This document shows positions 1-7,568 of a stretch of 13,463 bases of DNA, piece by piece (the first letter of the stretch is position 1; each line of letters starts with the position of its first letter). A program made the position numbers and the translations under genes. Under the pieces are notes generated by a model that saw only the letters and a program-made list of their open reading frames with translations, did no database searches and had not been told where the DNA came from. This stretch comes from an uncultured Prevotella sp. (GTDB lineage: Bacteria > Bacteroidota > Bacteroidia > Bacteroidales > Bacteroidaceae). The stretch lies in the NCBI GenBank assembly GCA_934281565.1, contig CAKQXI010000052.1:1-13463 (forward strand). The letters run 5' to 3'.

Positions 1-543
1 TATCTCACCATTAAGGATTGTGATAGGGATATGGGAAGTTTCTTGCTCGATTTCCCAAATGACGAGGTAAAGCGAGGATTTGTTACCTTGGTCGCAAACA
101 ATTATTTGCAATCAAAGGAGGGTGTAGACAGTTGGCTTTTAGTATCTGTCAAGAGTCTGAAGAATGGCGATTTGGAGCAGTTCCGTTTGCAACTAACTTC
201 TTTCTTGGCAAGCATCCCTTACTCCATGCGCCGTAAGAGTGATGAGCCAGAGAGGGAACGATATTTCCATTATACATTCTATTTGTTGCTCCGCCTTGCC
301 AGTGTATTCATCACTTACACGGAGAAAGAGCAGAGCCAAGGCAGAGTGGATTGTATCTTGGAAACAGATAAGTATGTCTATATCTTTGAGTTCAAATTAG
401 ATGGTACTGCAGACGAGGCTTTACAACAGATAGAGGACAAAGGCTATTCAAAGCCATATCTTTCCGACAGTCGCAAAGTCTTCAAGATAGGTGCCAACTT
501 TTCTTCTGAAACTGGTACGATTGAGGATTGGAAAGTTGAATAG
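1..543 (+). CDS. AAA-ATPase-like / PD-(D/E)XK nuclease-superfamily protein, C-terminal part (5' end outside window)
   Basis: The frame is open from base 1, so the Met at 31 is probably internal and 180 codons of a longer protein are visible. The piece matches the C-terminal half of the large Bacteroidales family with an N-terminal AAA-ATPase-like domain and a C-terminal PD-(D/E)XK nuclease-like domain (the DUF1703/PDDEXK_9 type). The opening YLTIKD and the LDFPNDEVKRGF stretch are typical of the junction between the domains. The nuclease-like core is visible: D117 in GRVD, then E130 and K132 in EFK, with QQ at 142-143 (numbered from the first in-window residue). Family members are common, often multicopy, and mostly of unknown function; links to defence or mobile DNA are inference. 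The gene ends 35 bases before a strong hairpin and converges with the gene at 620-1267. Confidence 0.85.
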   Translation, partial: YLTIKDCDRDMGSFLLDFPNDEVKRGFVTLVANNYLQSKEGVDSWLLVSVKSLKNGDLEQFRLQLTSFLASIPYSMRRKSDEPERERYFHYTFYLLLRLASVFITYTEKEQSQGRVDCILETDKYVYIFEFKLDGTADEALQQIEDKGYSKPYLSDSRKVFKIGANFSSETGTIEDWKVE

Positions 544-578
544 AAGTAAGTTTGTTTCACTAAATAAATATAGAAAGA

Positions 579-621
579 AATAAATAGCCCTATGTCTCTA
601 TGAAGCATGGGGCTATTTATT
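579..621. terminator. Bidirectional hairpin terminator between convergent genes
   Basis: Bases 579-594 pair with 606-621 in a 16-bp stem with one G-T pair, leaving an 11-base loop. The stem starts A/T-rich and contains the block agcccTatg/catGgggct. It follows the plus-strand nuclease-like gene, and its right arm overlaps the stop codon of the minus-strand gene at 620-622, so it could end transcripts from both sides. The core 586-614 recurs in inverted orientation at 13112-13140 (27 of 29 bases identical). Confidence 0.75.
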
Positions 622-1267
622 AGAATAATGGCAATAAGTCTGCTATTAGGGTGATGATGTCCTCGGCTTTGGTGAAGTCTGTGTGACGACTTTTGATGAT
701 GGACTCAACCGCCTCTGTTTGATTAGGGAACAGCTTGAGCAAAGACTTCTTGTTGGAGAAACTTCCCAATTTGTCGTTTTTCAGCAATAGATATTTGTTA
801 TGGTTCTTAATGCTGAAGACTTCTTGGTGCGAGTCGGGTTTGTTGGCAGAATATTCCTGTCCCTCCAACAAGGAGAGATTGATGGATTGTGAGCGAGCTT
901 GGGATACAGTTCCATAGGCACCCTTATACCCTACGTTAACCTTGTCCAAGTCCCAATCTATCAACAGCTTGCCTTGTGGATAACCAATTACCTCATAGAA
1001 CTTGTTCTTGACCCTGCAGAACAAATCCTTTCCTATCCTCATGCTGTCAACCGACTGGGTATTCATCAATATCATGTTCTCTCCATTCTGCTGGTACATC
1101 ACGCAATGCTTGGCAGCATCATAGTTGAGCGATACCCTTACCTGTTGGTTCCTATTCATATAAATGATTCCCTTTTGGTATTCAGGATAGAGCAGGATAG
1201 AATTGCCTTGCGCATGGCAGGCAAGGCTAACGGATAGCATGACAAATAAAGATAATATAGCTTTCAT
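620..1267 (-). CDS. Exported protein of unknown function (215 aa)
   Basis: The protein starts with a clear signal peptide: MKA, a hydrophobic run, then a probable cut after CHA or AQG near residue 20. There is no convincing lipobox, so a soluble periplasmic or secreted protein is more likely than a lipoprotein. The mature part is short and polar, with two apparent halves. The first is beta-rich (about 25-115) and includes a QNGENMIL stretch followed by FCRVKNKFYEV. The second half (about 145-215) is lysine-rich and helical-looking, with KYLLLKNDKLGSFSNKKSL. This pattern resembles small Bacteroidales secreted proteins without an assigned function. I do not recognise a catalytic motif. It lies 74 bases downstream of the left susD on the same strand, but a terminator-like hairpin lies between them, so it is either a separate unit or expressed by partial read-through. 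No canonical promoter element is visible in the gap. Confidence 0.75.
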   Translation of the reverse strand: MKAILSLFVMLSVSLACHAQGNSILLYPEYQKGIIYMNRNQQVRVSLNYDAAKHCVMYQQNGENMILMNTQSVDSMRIGKDLFCRVKNKFYEVIGYPQGKLLIDWDLDKVNVGYKGAYGTVSQARSQSINLSLLEGQEYSANKPDSHQEVFSIKNHNKYLLLKNDKLGSFSNKKSLLKLFPNQTEAVESIIKSRHTDFTKAEDIITLIADLLPLF

Positions 1268-1290
1268 GTAGTCTATGGTTTAAAAACAAA

Positions 1291-1319
1291 GTGTGGGCAA
1301 CAAAAACTGTTACCCACAC
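1291..1319 (-). terminator. Rho-independent terminator after the left susCD operon
   Basis: Read on the minus strand, an 11-bp stem (1309-1319 with 1291-1301, one G-U pair) encloses a 7-base loop and is followed by a T-rich run (complement of 1281-1290). It sits between the susD stop at 1342 and the start of the exported-protein gene at 1267, about 24 bases before that start codon. It may therefore end the operon fully or attenuate transcription into the small gene. Confidence 0.8.
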
Positions 1320-1341
1320 AATGATTATATTATACTAAAAA

Positions 1342-3288
1342 TTATTTAGCACCTGCACCCCATACTGGAGCACCTTGGTCTTGCCATAAGCGTTCTGTTG
1401 CAAGAACCTCATTGTAAAGACCAGAAGTAGAGATTGTAAGACCCTCAGCCTTGTAAGCCTCAGTCTTAATATCCTTCATAATATCAGTTTTACCGATATT
1501 ACCAGTAGGGAAACGACGTGGTATCTTTGCTGCTGGAACCTCTGTATAACTTGGACGTGGCAAGATAGTAGAGTTGTAGCTTGGATAACCAGAACGGCGT
1601 GCTGTCACATAAAGCTCGTTAGGATAAAGGGTGAAGTTCAACATCTCTTGGATGTAAATCTTCTCCAACTTCTCTGCTGTTGTACCAGTGAAAGCATACT
1701 TGTCGCTCTGCATCATGGTCTCGATTTCACCATCCTGCAAGTCAATAGCCTTTTCATTGTCCTTATCGTAACCGAAGCAACCTGTTACAGTGCTATAATA
1801 AGCAACTTGGTTGTCCTTAGCCAATGTGTCGTATGTCTTACAAGAGCAAGCCAAAGCATTGTCGTAATATTTCTTGGCTTTAGCCTCATCGCCATTCAAC
1901 ATAGCGAACTCAGCCAAGTAGAGATTGGTCTCTGCTGCACTCAGATACAAGCCATACCAAGGACGATCCTGTGTTGTGAATGTATAAGTGTCATCTGGCA
2001 AAGTCGCTGCCTCCACCTGAGAAGCTGAAGTATAAGTACGACCAATAATCATCATACGGTTCAAAGTAGAGTAGACTGTGTAACCAGTAGGGTTCTTGCC
2101 CTCTTTGTTATGGAGATATAGCTCCTTGTCTGCATCTGCATACGTACTTGGGAAGAACCACTTGTACTTACCTGTATTGTCAAGATTAGCATTCCAATCT
2201 TCGGTCATACCATAGTAACGCACCCAAGGCTCACCCATGCCTTTCCACTTTACAAATGTCTTCTTGCCGTTGGCATCTGTGGTGTATTCTACATTCTTCT
2301 CGATGAAGTCAGGAATAGCCAATCCTGCATCATAATAGCCTTGTATAATTTTAGAGTTCCATTGGTTCTTTGTATAGAAGAAACGAACACGTGGGTCTTT
2401 GTTGTCAACCATGAAGTTGATGACACCTTGGCGACCTACACAACCCGTGAAACCATTGTTCCAGTGATAAATACGGTCATTGATATAGCCATCGTCACCA
2501 GTCAATTTAGTGGAGCCCTTGCTGAAAAGTACATCGTCACTGGTAGCATTGAGGAAACCACAAGATGCACTCTCAACTGCTGCAGCAACTTGCTTTGCCT
2601 TTGTTGGGTTCTGTGCCAACAAACGAACAGCAATGCGCAACTTCAAAGAGTTGGCGAACTTAGCCCACTTTGCTTTGTCACCGCCATATACGACATCCTG
2701 CTCTGCTTTCATGACAATGTCATCAGATGCAAATGTCTCGATACATTTGTCAAGGTCAGAAAGCCACAAGTCATAGAGTTCTTCCACTGTGTCATACTTT
2801 GGCTTAAGAGTACCACCGTATGCAGCGTTACAAGCCTCGGTATAAGGGATAGAGCCATACATATCGGTTGCAAAGATACCCTCATAGATGCTCATGATAT
2901 GAGCAGCCTTGAGATAGCCGATCTGCTGTTTCTGAGCAGCTTCGTCCAACTTGGAATGTTCATATTCCATTGTGCGAACTACGCGCAATACATTGATGTA
3001 CTGGTCGCTCTGGTCACCATCTATGGTCAAGGTAAGGATGCCTTCTCCTGCACCGCTACCAGAGATGCCCATACCAGACCACTGATATTTCATAGGAGCA
3101 TTGTAGTAATACTCCAGATATGGTTGTGGGTCAAACTTATTGACAGCCTCTGCAAACAAATATGACATATCACCCTTTGTCACGGCAGATGGGTTGGTAT
3201 TTGTCTCAGAGAAATCATCACGGCAGCTTGTGGTGGACAAGGTAAGTCCTAACGCAAGGGCTGCCATTAATATTTTGTTCTTTTTCAT
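1342..3288 (-). CDS. SusD/RagB-family outer-membrane lipoprotein (left pair)
   Basis: This is the surface substrate-binding lipoprotein that caps its SusC partner. Residues 1-22 form a lipoprotein signal peptide ending in TTSC, with lipidated C22. The following RDD is the kind of acidic signal that sends Bacteroidota lipoproteins to the cell surface. The NTNPSAVT motif near residue 31 and the long helical repeat region fit the SusD-like_2 (PF12771) branch. So do KWAKFANSLKLRIAVRL, an AETNLYLAEFA helix, and a C-terminal ARRSGYP near residues 563-569 followed by IPRRFPTG. At 648 aa it is somewhat longer than typical SusD proteins. It starts only 15 bases after the susC stop, so the two are co-transcribed. 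The substrate cannot be told from sequence; no enzymes or regulators adjoin it. Confidence 0.94.
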   Translation of the reverse strand: MKKNKILMAALALGLTLSTTSCRDDFSETNTNPSAVTKGDMSYLFAEAVNKFDPQPYLEYYYNAPMKYQWSGMGISGSGAGEGILTLTIDGDQSDQYINVLRVVRTMEYEHSKLDEAAQKQQIGYLKAAHIMSIYEGIFATDMYGSIPYTEACNAAYGGTLKPKYDTVEELYDLWLSDLDKCIETFASDDIVMKAEQDVVYGGDKAKWAKFANSLKLRIAVRLLAQNPTKAKQVAAAVESASCGFLNATSDDVLFSKGSTKLTGDDGYINDRIYHWNNGFTGCVGRQGVINFMVDNKDPRVRFFYTKNQWNSKIIQGYYDAGLAIPDFIEKNVEYTTDANGKKTFVKWKGMGEPWVRYYGMTEDWNANLDNTGKYKWFFPSTYADADKELYLHNKEGKNPTGYTVYSTLNRMMIIGRTYTSASQVEAATLPDDTYTFTTQDRPWYGLYLSAAETNLYLAEFAMLNGDEAKAKKYYDNALACSCKTYDTLAKDNQVAYYSTVTGCFGYDKDNEKAIDLQDGEIETMMQSDKYAFTGTTAEKLEKIYIQEMLNFTLYPNELYVTARRSGYPSYNSTILPRPSYTEVPAAKIPRRFPTGNIGKTDIMKDIKTEAYKAEGLTISTSGLYNEVLATERLWQDQGAPVWGAGAK

Positions 3289-3303
3289 ATCTTCAATTTT
3301 AGA

Positions 3304-6300
3304 TTAGAATGTTGCACTGATAGTGAATGTATAGCTTGCTGTGTATGGGCTTACAGAACGGATCATGAACTGACCAGCCTGTGTACCACGCATAGACTCT
3401 GGGTTGAAGTTATTTGGCAATGAGTTCAAGAGATAACCCAAGTTGCGACCGGTCAAGACGAAGCTAAGGCTGGATGCGCCAACTTTGCTTGCGATGCTCT
3501 TAGGCATACGATAGCTCAAGGATACCTCACGCAATGCGATGTAGTTCAACTCGTGGAACCAGTCGTTGTTCTTCCAAACTGCTGCACGACCCCAAGAGTT
3601 GTTCCAGTAGTTCCAAGAAGAAGCGTGCTGTGGGTCTACGATGCCTCTCTTTACCAAGTCAGCGTACAACTCGCCACCCTCTGCGATAGTATAAGTACCA
3701 GTAGGAGTGTTGATTGTTTCACCACCAGGCATGATAGCCTCAGGGATGATACCATCGTCGTATGTCTTGCCGTCCCAGATAGATGTATAAGTGATACCTC
3801 CATGTGCTGCATCTGTACCATTCAAAGAGCTCTTCAAGTAACCGTATGCAGTACCATAGTGTGAGCCGTAGATAGCAACCATACCGCCGAAGCGCATATC
3901 AAGGGAAGCACTCAAAGACCAGTTCTTGTACTTCAAGGTTGTATTGACAGAACCCAAGAAGTCTGGCTGGATGCTACCAACCTCTTTCTCCTCACCAGAG
4001 CGAGAGTAGTAAACAGAGTGACGACCATTGTAAGAAGCTGTTTCCAAGATAGGAAGACCTGTCTTCTCGTCGTAGTTAGGTGTCGCATCAGACATCAACA
4101 AACCATATTCACCACCAACCTTGGCAACGGAACCGATACGGAAGTTACCGTAAGATGGCATACCTACCAATGAAATGTAGTTAGCTACGTTCTCGTGCAG
4201 AGAAACAATCTTAGACTTGTTCTTGGTATAAGTGAAGTTCAAGTCCCACTGCCAATCCTTGGTCTGGATAGGAGTTGTATTCAATGCAAGCTCGATACCT
4301 TGGTTCTGGATGTTACCGGCATTGACAACCTGAGTGCTCAAACCAGATACACTTGGTACAGAAATCTCCATAATCTGGTTCTTAGTGTTCTCCTTATAAT
4401 ATGTAGCATCGATGCCGATACGGTTGTTGAGGAAACGCCAGTCGAGACCTACCTCCCAAGAGTTCTTGCGCTCTGGCTTCAAGTTCTGATCGTATGACTT
4501 GGTAGGAACCTGCAAGCCGTATGTCTTGTCAATACCATAAATGCTATATGCAGAGTTGATAGAGTAGGCATCGGTGTCATTACCTACCTGAGCCCAAGAT
4601 GCACGGATCTTGGCAAATGAAATCCAAGAAGGCAGCTTGCCACGGAATGTCTCATGGATCAACCAAGAACCAGAAACTGATGGGTAGAAGTAAGAGAAGT
4701 TACCATGCTTGTCTGTGTAAACCAAAGATGAAGACCAGTCGTTACGACCTGTGATGTCCAAGTAAACTTGGTCTTTCCAGCTCAATGCGATCTGACCAGC
4801 CAAAGACATGATGGTCTTCTCACCAGAGATGGTTGCAGAACTTGTTGGAGTTTCCTTAGAGTTACCGATGAAATATTGTGCAGGTACAATAAGACCACCC
4901 TTAGTGCCCATGCTCATTTCCTGTTGGAAATTGTGATAATACTCACCACGAATGAAACCACTGAGGTTGAAGTCGTTCAAAGGCTTGTTCCAAGAGAGGT
5001 TGGCATTCAAGTTGGTCTGTTCCTTGGTATATTGACCAAGACCATAGTAACCGCCCTCGTTAGCATAACCAGAACCAAGCTCCTTGCTCTCACTACGCTT
5101 GTAGTAATAGTTGTAGTTGCCCTCCACGGAGAACTTCAACCAGTTGGTCAAGTCTGCGGTAACCTTTACGTTAGGACGGACAGAAGTCTCTTTCTGTGAG
5201 TATTCGTTCTCGTAGATGCTCCACCAAACACTTCTACCAGGAGCATTTCCGTATTCATCATTATATGCTGTACTTGCCAAACCACCATGGGAGCCCTTGT
5301 AACGGCTTCTCCAATAGCGAGTGTCGTACATACGGTCAAATGTACCATCAATGAAGCACTCACCGAAGTTAGTCATACCGCCTTGCTTAGGATTGGAGTT
5401 CGCAAATGAGATACCTGCCTCAACCTCCACCTTGCTTGAAATCTTATGGGATGCCTTAGCCATCAAAGACAAGCGAGAGAAAGAGTTGTTTGGTGTTGTA
5501 CCGTTTGCATACTTGTATGACATGGATGTATAGAACGATGTCTTGTCATTGCCACCCTGTACTGCGATGTTGGTGTTGGTGTTGAAAGCATCATCGTATG
5601 CATCTGTAAAGTTATTCTTGTATGGAGAATAAGCTACGGTAGAATAGTCATAGTATTCAATTGGTTGTCCATCAAACTTAGGTCCCCAGTTCATACCTCG
5701 ATAATCTTCGTCATATGCAAGAGAGCGTTTACCTTCATTATTAAGCCAGAAAGAGTCTGTATCTTGCATATTACCTGAAGATTTCATGTAGTTATATCCA
5801 GATTGCCATCCTGCACCACGCTCGTTCTGGAAGTCAGGACCTCCATAGACATGGTCGATACCGAATGTCTGGGAGAAGCTGATGCCAAGACCCTTCTTGC
5901 CCTTGCCACTCTTGGTGGTGATGACAACGGCACCGTTCAAACCACGGGAACCATAAAGGGCAGTTGCGGCAGCACCTTTCAACACTGATACGCTCTCGAA
6001 GTCATCAGGGTTCAAGTTCTTCAACTCATTACCCCAGTCTGTATCATTCTGGCTCCAGTCTGCATCACCCTCCTTGACACCGTTGTCAAGGATAACGCCA
6101 TCGACAACATAGATTGGCTGGTTGTTCTTGCCCAAGGTAGAGGCACCACGGATCAAGATCTTGGCAGAACCAAAGAGACCACCATCGGAACCGGAGATAT
6201 CCACACCAGCTACTTTACCTTGCAAGGCAGAGACAGGGTTTACCAAGTTCTTGTCCAGGTTGTCACCTTTCAACTCCGTCACAGCGTAACCCAATGCCTT

Positions 6301-6690
6301 GGTCTCACGCTTCATACCCAAGGCTGTTACAACAACCTCATTGAGGCTCTTTGCGTCATCTTTGAGAGTTACGTTGATGTCGCCTCCCTTATAAGTGATT
6401 TCCTGTGTCTCGAAACCTACATAAGAGATGCGAAGCACAGAACCTTTCTTTACACCTTTGAGAGAGAAGTTACCATCTAAATCGGTAACAGTACCGTTTG
6501 TGGTACCTTTCACGATAACTGATGCTCCAATGACTGCCTCACCAGTAGCATCCTTGATGACACCTTTGCAAGTCTCATCTTGTTGTACGTTCTGTACCTC
6601 ATTGATGGCAGGAATGCCAGCGAATGCAGCTCCAGATACGCCAACCATCAAGGCGAATGCCAGGTTAATTTTTTTGTTACTTTTAGTCAT
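3304..6690 (-). CDS. SusC/RagA-family TonB-dependent outer-membrane transporter (left pair)
   Basis: This TonB-dependent outer-membrane channel imports the ligand captured by its SusD. Residues 1-24 are a signal peptide (cut after AFA). Residues 41-112 form a carboxypeptidase-D regulatory-like domain, with GVIKDATGE, GTVTDLDGNFSL and LRISYVGFE. The SusC signature LNEVVVTALG (116-125) follows, at the usual TonB-box position. The plug (about 130-262) includes IYVVDG and ALYGSRGLNGAVVITTKSG, and the rest is a beta-barrel ending in Phe, as outer-membrane proteins do. There is no STN domain, so direct sigma-factor signalling is not expected. The start is supported by the signal peptide and the matching start of the divergent paralogue. 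Bases 6672-6690 are the coding part of the 97-base inverted repeat. A leftward promoter element lies about 190 bases upstream of the start. Confidence 0.96.
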   Translation of the reverse strand: MTKSNKKINLAFALMVGVSGAAFAGIPAINEVQNVQQDETCKGVIKDATGEAVIGASVIVKGTTNGTVTDLDGNFSLKGVKKGSVLRISYVGFETQEITYKGGDINVTLKDDAKSLNEVVVTALGMKRETKALGYAVTELKGDNLDKNLVNPVSALQGKVAGVDISGSDGGLFGSAKILIRGASTLGKNNQPIYVVDGVILDNGVKEGDADWSQNDTDWGNELKNLNPDDFESVSVLKGAAATALYGSRGLNGAVVITTKSGKGKKGLGISFSQTFGIDHVYGGPDFQNERGAGWQSGYNYMKSSGNMQDTDSFWLNNEGKRSLAYDEDYRGMNWGPKFDGQPIEYYDYSTVAYSPYKNNFTDAYDDAFNTNTNIAVQGGNDKTSFYTSMSYKYANGTTPNNSFSRLSLMAKASHKISSKVEVEAGISFANSNPKQGGMTNFGECFIDGTFDRMYDTRYWRSRYKGSHGGLASTAYNDEYGNAPGRSVWWSIYENEYSQKETSVRPNVKVTADLTNWLKFSVEGNYNYYYKRSESKELGSGYANEGGYYGLGQYTKEQTNLNANLSWNKPLNDFNLSGFIRGEYYHNFQQEMSMGTKGGLIVPAQYFIGNSKETPTSSATISGEKTIMSLAGQIALSWKDQVYLDITGRNDWSSSLVYTDKHGNFSYFYPSVSGSWLIHETFRGKLPSWISFAKIRASWAQVGNDTDAYSINSAYSIYGIDKTYGLQVPTKSYDQNLKPERKNSWEVGLDWRFLNNRIGIDATYYKENTKNQIMEISVPSVSGLSTQVVNAGNIQNQGIELALNTTPIQTKDWQWDLNFTYTKNKSKIVSLHENVANYISLVGMPSYGNFRIGSVAKVGGEYGLLMSDATPNYDEKTGLPILETASYNGRHSVYYSRSGEEKEVGSIQPDFLGSVNTTLKYKNWSLSASLDMRFGGMVAIYGSHYGTAYGYLKSSLNGTDAAHGGITYTSIWDGKTYDDGIIPEAIMPGGETINTPTGTYTIAEGGELYADLVKRGIVDPQHASSWNYWNNSWGRAAVWKNNDWFHELNYIALREVSLSYRMPKSIASKVGASSLSFVLTGRNLGYLLNSLPNNFNPESMRGTQAGQFMIRSVSPYTASYTFTISATF

Positions 6691-6768
6691 AATTTAAACT
6701 TTTGATGGATGAATAAATTAATTATTATAGTATGCCATGGCGACGATTAAGGGCCGCCATTAGCGTTT
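6672..6768. repeat. Left arm of 97-bp inverted repeat spanning the susC start and leader
   Basis: Bases 6672-6768 are the reverse complement of 7569-7665 with one mismatch (g6742 opposite t7595). The arm holds the first 19 coding bases of the left susC and 78 bases of leader. Identity stops sharply at both ends. The single difference lies in a TGCCATGGCA palindrome that is intact in the right arm (7595-7604) and broken here (6733-6742). The mismatch can serve as a marker for recombination between the arms. Confidence 0.95.
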
Positions 6769-6882
6769 AATGCTTTTTAAATATTTTAATTAAGGATTGT
6801 TGTATCCTTTGTTATAGTTTAATTTGACAGCTTTTGCAATCAACATTGTTTAATTAGGCTATTAAGTTCTTAAATCCGCTGG

Positions 6883-6890
6883 CAAAACTA
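6883..6890 (-). promoter_or_regulatory. Bacteroidota-type -7 promoter element driving the left susC
   Basis: On the minus strand this reads TAGTTTTG, an exact match to the TAnnTTTG -7 consensus of Bacteroidota. It is preceded by a run of nine T and a G, and followed by CC. A -33 TTTG at normal spacing is not evident. Transcription would start near 6876 and give a leader of about 185 bases before the left susC, including the whole 78-base repeated leader. I found no equally good element facing the right operon. Confidence 0.6.
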
Positions 6891-7036
6891 CAAAAAAAAA
6901 TTAATATTAAGAATAAATTGGCAACAAAAGTTAAAGTATTAACACAATTTAATAGTTATAAAGATGAAATATAGGGCAACATTCTGTATCCAAGAACTCA
7001 TAGCGTTTCTTTATTATTTTACTTATTCCTCGCTAT

Positions 7037-7058
7037 GTTTTTAAAATATTTTAAAAAC
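7037..7058. repeat. Perfect 22-bp A/T-rich palindrome
   Basis: Bases 7037-7058 read the same on both strands, with the core TTAAAATATTTTAA at 7041-7054. A neighbouring hairpin overlaps it by one base: CATAGCG at 6999-7005 pairs with CGCTATG at 7031-7037. The palindrome runs into AAACGCT (7055-7061), an inverted copy of AGCGTTT at 6762-6768. A degenerate copy of the core, TTAAATATTTTAA, lies beside that site at 6777-6789. No function is known. Confidence 0.85.
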
Positions 7059-7191
7059 GCTGGTAGAGTTAGTTTAGCATATACTATATCTTGCCAATCG
7101 GTCTGCTATTTATATCATCAAAATCTATCTCACACCTCACTATATTCCTATAACTACCTAATAATAAACATATTACAGGAGTGTCGTGTGA

Positions 7192-7228
7192 ACTTAGACA
7201 CCTCACTAACACCTCACCACACCTCACT
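7192..7228 (+). repeat. Left 37-bp perfect arm with three CACCTCAC units
   Basis: This arm is the exact reverse complement of 7402-7438. CACCTCAC occurs at 7199-7206, 7210-7217 and 7220-7227, spaced 11 and 10 bases. That is close to one helical turn, so the units lie on one face of the DNA. A fourth copy lies outside at 7133-7140. The pattern resembles an iterated protein-binding site. Confidence 0.9.
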
Positions 7229-7263
7229 GCATGATAGCATTTCCAAACTAAGTCCCATTTGGC

Positions 7264-7295
7264 ACTGTCCGAATAAAGGACAGTCAACTGTCCTT
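7264..7295. other. Mutually exclusive small hairpins near the centre of the inverted repeat
   Basis: ACTGTCC occurs at 7264-7270 and 7287-7293, and its complement GGACAGT at 7278-7284. The middle segment can pair with either neighbour but not both. The second pairing extends to 9 bp around a two-base centre (7276-7284 with 7287-7295). The arrangement could be an RNA switch-like fold or a cluster of operator half-sites. No adjacent gene tells which. Confidence 0.6.
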
Positions 7296-7401
7296 GAAAG
7301 ACAGGTTACCAGTATAGGAAAATAGCTTGCTAACAAAAGTATTTTTATATTATTATGTGGTGAGGGATTTATATGCTATTTAATGAATTTATATATAATT
7401 T

Positions 7402-7438
7402 AGTGAGGTGTGGTGAGGTGTTAGTGAGGTGTCTAAGT
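7402..7438 (-). repeat. Right 37-bp perfect arm with three inverted CACCTCAC units
   Basis: This is the exact reverse complement of 7192-7228, separated from it by 173 bases. GTGAGGTG units lie at 7403-7410, 7413-7420 and 7424-7431, again at 10-11 base spacing. A near copy, GTGAGGTA, lies at 7496-7503. If transcribed through, the two arms would form a perfect 37-bp RNA stem. Confidence 0.9.
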
Positions 7439-7568
7439 CTACACACACCATCATAAAGTACTTACTATTAGACAATTACATGAGTATAGTGCTGTGTGAG
7501 GTACATTAGTCGATTTCAATTTCACCAACGTCGTGGTTGTAATCCTTAGATGAAACTTAAGGTATGAA

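Larger units (their letters stand above)
7124..7505. repeat. 382-base imperfect inverted repeat
   Basis: Outside the perfect 37-base arms the symmetry continues. Bases 7124-7175 match the reverse complement of 7454-7505 at 37 of 52 positions by hand count, with a one-base offset relative to the inner arms. The 16 bases between match poorly. The centre of this element (near 7315) differs from that of the 97-base repeat (near 7168), so they are separate structures. It could be an old inverted duplication of a control region, a transposase-less element, or a structured RNA. No target-site duplication is visible. Confidence 0.7.

Noticed and set aside
2341..3165. 274-codon open frame antisense to the left susD
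   Set aside because: It lies fully inside a well-supported SusD gene, and its cysteine-rich sequence matches no protein type; it is a shadow of susD codon use.
6803..6811. Rightward promoter-like TATCCTTTG
   Set aside because: The spacing between TA and TTTG is three bases rather than two, and it lies more than 800 bases from the right susC.
7035..7325. Open frames of 96 aa (+) and 67 aa (-, 7084-7287) in the intergenic region
   Set aside because: They overlap each other and the repeat arms, have no family resemblance or plausible start context, and look like chance frames.
7334..7341. Second leftward -7-like element (TACTTTTG on the minus strand)
   Set aside because: It fits TAnnTTTG, but lacks the T-run and any -33 element, and lies about 640 bases from the left start inside the inverted repeat; likely chance in A/T-rich DNA.
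7192..7438. CRISPR-like array of CACCTCAC units
   Set aside because: The units are 8 bases with 2-3 base gaps, there are no spacers of CRISPR length, and the two groups are inverted relative to each other.
7124..7505. Miniature inverted-repeat transposable element
   Set aside because: No target-site duplication is seen, and the best-matched part is internal rather than terminal; kept only as one alternative explanation.
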